DNA of 14,363 nt from JAPLGE01 sp964355545 (GTDB taxonomy: Bacteria; Bipolaricaulota; Bipolaricaulia; UBA7950; UBA9294), in contig CAYHEK010000036.1 of the NCBI GenBank assembly GCA_964355545.1, positions 1 to 14,363 on the forward strand, written 5' to 3'. Below the pieces are notes generated by a model. It was not told where the DNA came from. It saw only the letters and a program-made list of their open reading frames with translations, and made no database searches. Shown here in pieces: positions 13,461-14,363 of this stretch (positions within the stretch are counted from its first letter, which is position 1; every line of letters starts with the position of its first letter). The translations under genes were made by a program, and so were the position numbers.

Positions 13461-14201
13461 ATGCGCAAGGCGTTCTTGTTCATCCTCTGCGTCCTCGTCT
13501 TTGCCACTGCGGCGGCCGGCGGCGAGGTGAAGGTGACCTACCTTGGCCACTCGTGCTTCACGATCGCGGCGGCCGACGGGAGCGTGATCCTGATCGATCC
13601 CTACTTTCGGTCGGTCACCTATCCGGGACTCCCCGAGCGCGCGGACATCGTCCTCGTCACGCACGAACACGGCGACCACAACGCCGTTGGTCGTGTGTCG
13701 GGAAATCCGACGATCGTCCGCGGCCTCGACGCAAGCGGGACCGTCGCGGCGGGGGAACAAGTGATCCGCGGGATCCCGATCGAGGTAATCCGCTCCTCGC
13801 ACGGGTCGTTCTGCGGACAGGCGCTCGGCGCAAATGCGATCTTCCGCTTCACCGTAGACGGGGTTCGCTTCGCGCACCTGGGGGACATCGGAGCGCCCTT
13901 GACCCCTGACGAGATCGCGACCATCGGCGAGGTCGACGTCCTCTTCATCCCGGTTGGTGGGGCCTACACCGTCGACGCCGCTGGCGCGGTCGAGCTCGTC
14001 CGCGGCATCCCCTCCGCGCGCATTGTGATTCCCATGCACTACCTGACCAGCCACTGCCCGTGGAAGGAGATGGCGCCGGTCGACCCTTTCCTCAGCCAGT
14101 CCCCCTGGCCCGCCAAGCGCCTCGGCGTCTCCGAGATCGAACTCACTCCCGAGACGCTCCCCGCACAGATCGAGGTCTGGGTCCTCGAAGCGAAGGAGTA
14201 A
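13461..14201 (+). CDS. exported metallo-beta-lactamase-fold hydrolase (UPF0173/UlaG-like)
   Basis: A 246-residue metallo-hydrolase with a cleavable signal peptide (M-R-K, then a hydrophobic core, A-A-A-G-G at ~18-22), so it should act outside the cytoplasm. The mature part opens with V-T-Y-L-G-H-S-C-F-T-I, as in UPF0173/UlaG-like proteins. The metal motif H-E-H-G-D-H is at 68-73 and further ligands are likely at H139-L-G-D142 and His193 (I-P-M-H-Y). A perfect AAGGAGGTGA stands before the ATG. Most relatives of this subfamily are cytosolic, so the secretion signal is notable. The substrate is unknown, and antibiotic hydrolysis is not implied by this subfamily. It is a single gene, divergent from the lipoprotein gene and followed 7 nt later by heptamer repeats. 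Confidence 0.88.
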   Translation: MRKAFLFILCVLVFATAAAGGEVKVTYLGHSCFTIAAADGSVILIDPYFRSVTYPGLPERADIVLVTHEHGDHNAVGRVSGNPTIVRGLDASGTVAAGEQVIRGIPIEVIRSSHGSFCGQALGANAIFRFTVDGVRFAHLGDIGAPLTPDEIATIGEVDVLFIPVGGAYTVDAAGAVELVRGIPSARIVIPMHYLTSHCPWKEMAPVDPFLSQSPWPAKRLGVSEIELTPETLPAQIEVWVLEAKE

Positions 14202-14208
14202 TCGGTAG

Positions 14209-14243
14209 TTAGTCGTTAGTGGTTAGTAATTAGTAGTTAGCAG
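14209..14243 (+). repeat. TTAGTNN heptamer tract after the MBL-fold gene
   Basis: Five exact 7-nt units; the first four are TTAGT followed by CG, GG, AA and AG, and the fifth is TTAGC-AG. The array starts 7 nt after the gene's TAA and runs in its sense direction. It is the best-preserved of the three tracts in this window. Confidence 0.85.
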
Positions 14244-14363
14244 AACCCAGTCCCGATGCCTTTGCCGGTAGCCTCTTTTGTTGGGGCGATCCTCGCCCTG
14301 AGCCGAGGCGGCCGCTTTCCGCGTCAGTGCTGAATGCACCTCCAGACACGATAAGCAGTTACC
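14244..14363. other. non-coding right edge of window with a small hairpin
   Basis: No ORF of note is seen in these 120 nt. GGGCGA (14284-14289) and TCGCCC (14293-14298) form a perfect 6-bp stem with a TCC loop, extendable by two G-U pairs. No U-tract adjoins it on either strand, so a terminator role is uncertain. The next gene lies beyond the window. Confidence 0.4.

Overview
This is a high-GC bacterial chromosomal window of 13 recognisable genes with short gaps. It holds no tRNA, rRNA, CRISPR array, insertion sequence or phage gene. Bacterial-type S9 and L31, TsaD, MscL and CorA make it bacterial. An archaeal-type bifunctional fructose-1,6-bisphosphate aldolase/phosphatase points to a deep-branching, possibly thermophilic or autotrophic lineage. 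Candidatus Bipolaricaulota/Acetothermia would fit, but that is a guess from gene content and base composition, not a placement. Start codon use is relaxed: three genes are best started at TTG (hpt, the PfkB kinase, the PKD-thioredoxin lipoprotein) and three at GTG (rpsI, rpmE, the patatin).

Layout, left to right. (1) Positions 1-2227 (+): a Cu+-exporting P-type ATPase whose N-terminus lies outside the window. (2) Positions 2362-5065 (+): a tight operon of FBP aldolase/phosphatase, hypoxanthine phosphoribosyltransferase and TsaD, read from a clear promoter with a perfect 12-bp palindrome at the predicted transcription start. (3) Positions 5066-5250: a convergent gap carrying two inverted tracts of degenerate heptamer repeats. 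(4) Positions 6790-5251 (-): rpsI-rpmE-DUF1385, read from a near-consensus promoter, with rplM missing from its usual place before rpsI. (5) Positions 6982-8402 (+): a patatin-like phospholipase, then an MscL channel with a C-terminal zinc-ribbon-like tail. (6) Positions 11244-8429 (-): a BtpA/SgcQ TIM-barrel protein overlapping a PfkB-family kinase, then CorA. (7) Positions 11384-12406 (+): a classical class I FBP aldolase, divergent from btpA. (8) Positions 13233-12451 (-): a lipoprotein fusing a PKD domain to a TlpA/ResA-type thioredoxin. (9) Positions 13461-14201 (+): an exported metallo-beta-lactamase-fold protein, followed by a third heptamer tract.

Functionally, the window carries two different FBP aldolases. 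The bifunctional enzyme drives gluconeogenesis in one direction. The class I aldolase can run glycolysis, or could serve the divergent BtpA-kinase pair in a sugar-phosphate route. Ion and stress functions (CopA, CorA, MscL, patatin) and cell-envelope proteins make up most of the rest.

The most unusual observations are: (a) TTAGTNN heptamer tracts lying 7-19 nt after three stop codons, always in the sense direction of the gene they follow; the 7-nt period puts TAG into all three reading frames; (b) a predicted leaderless btpA mRNA overlapping a kinase gene of unknown substrate; (c) the PKD-thioredoxin lipoprotein fusion.
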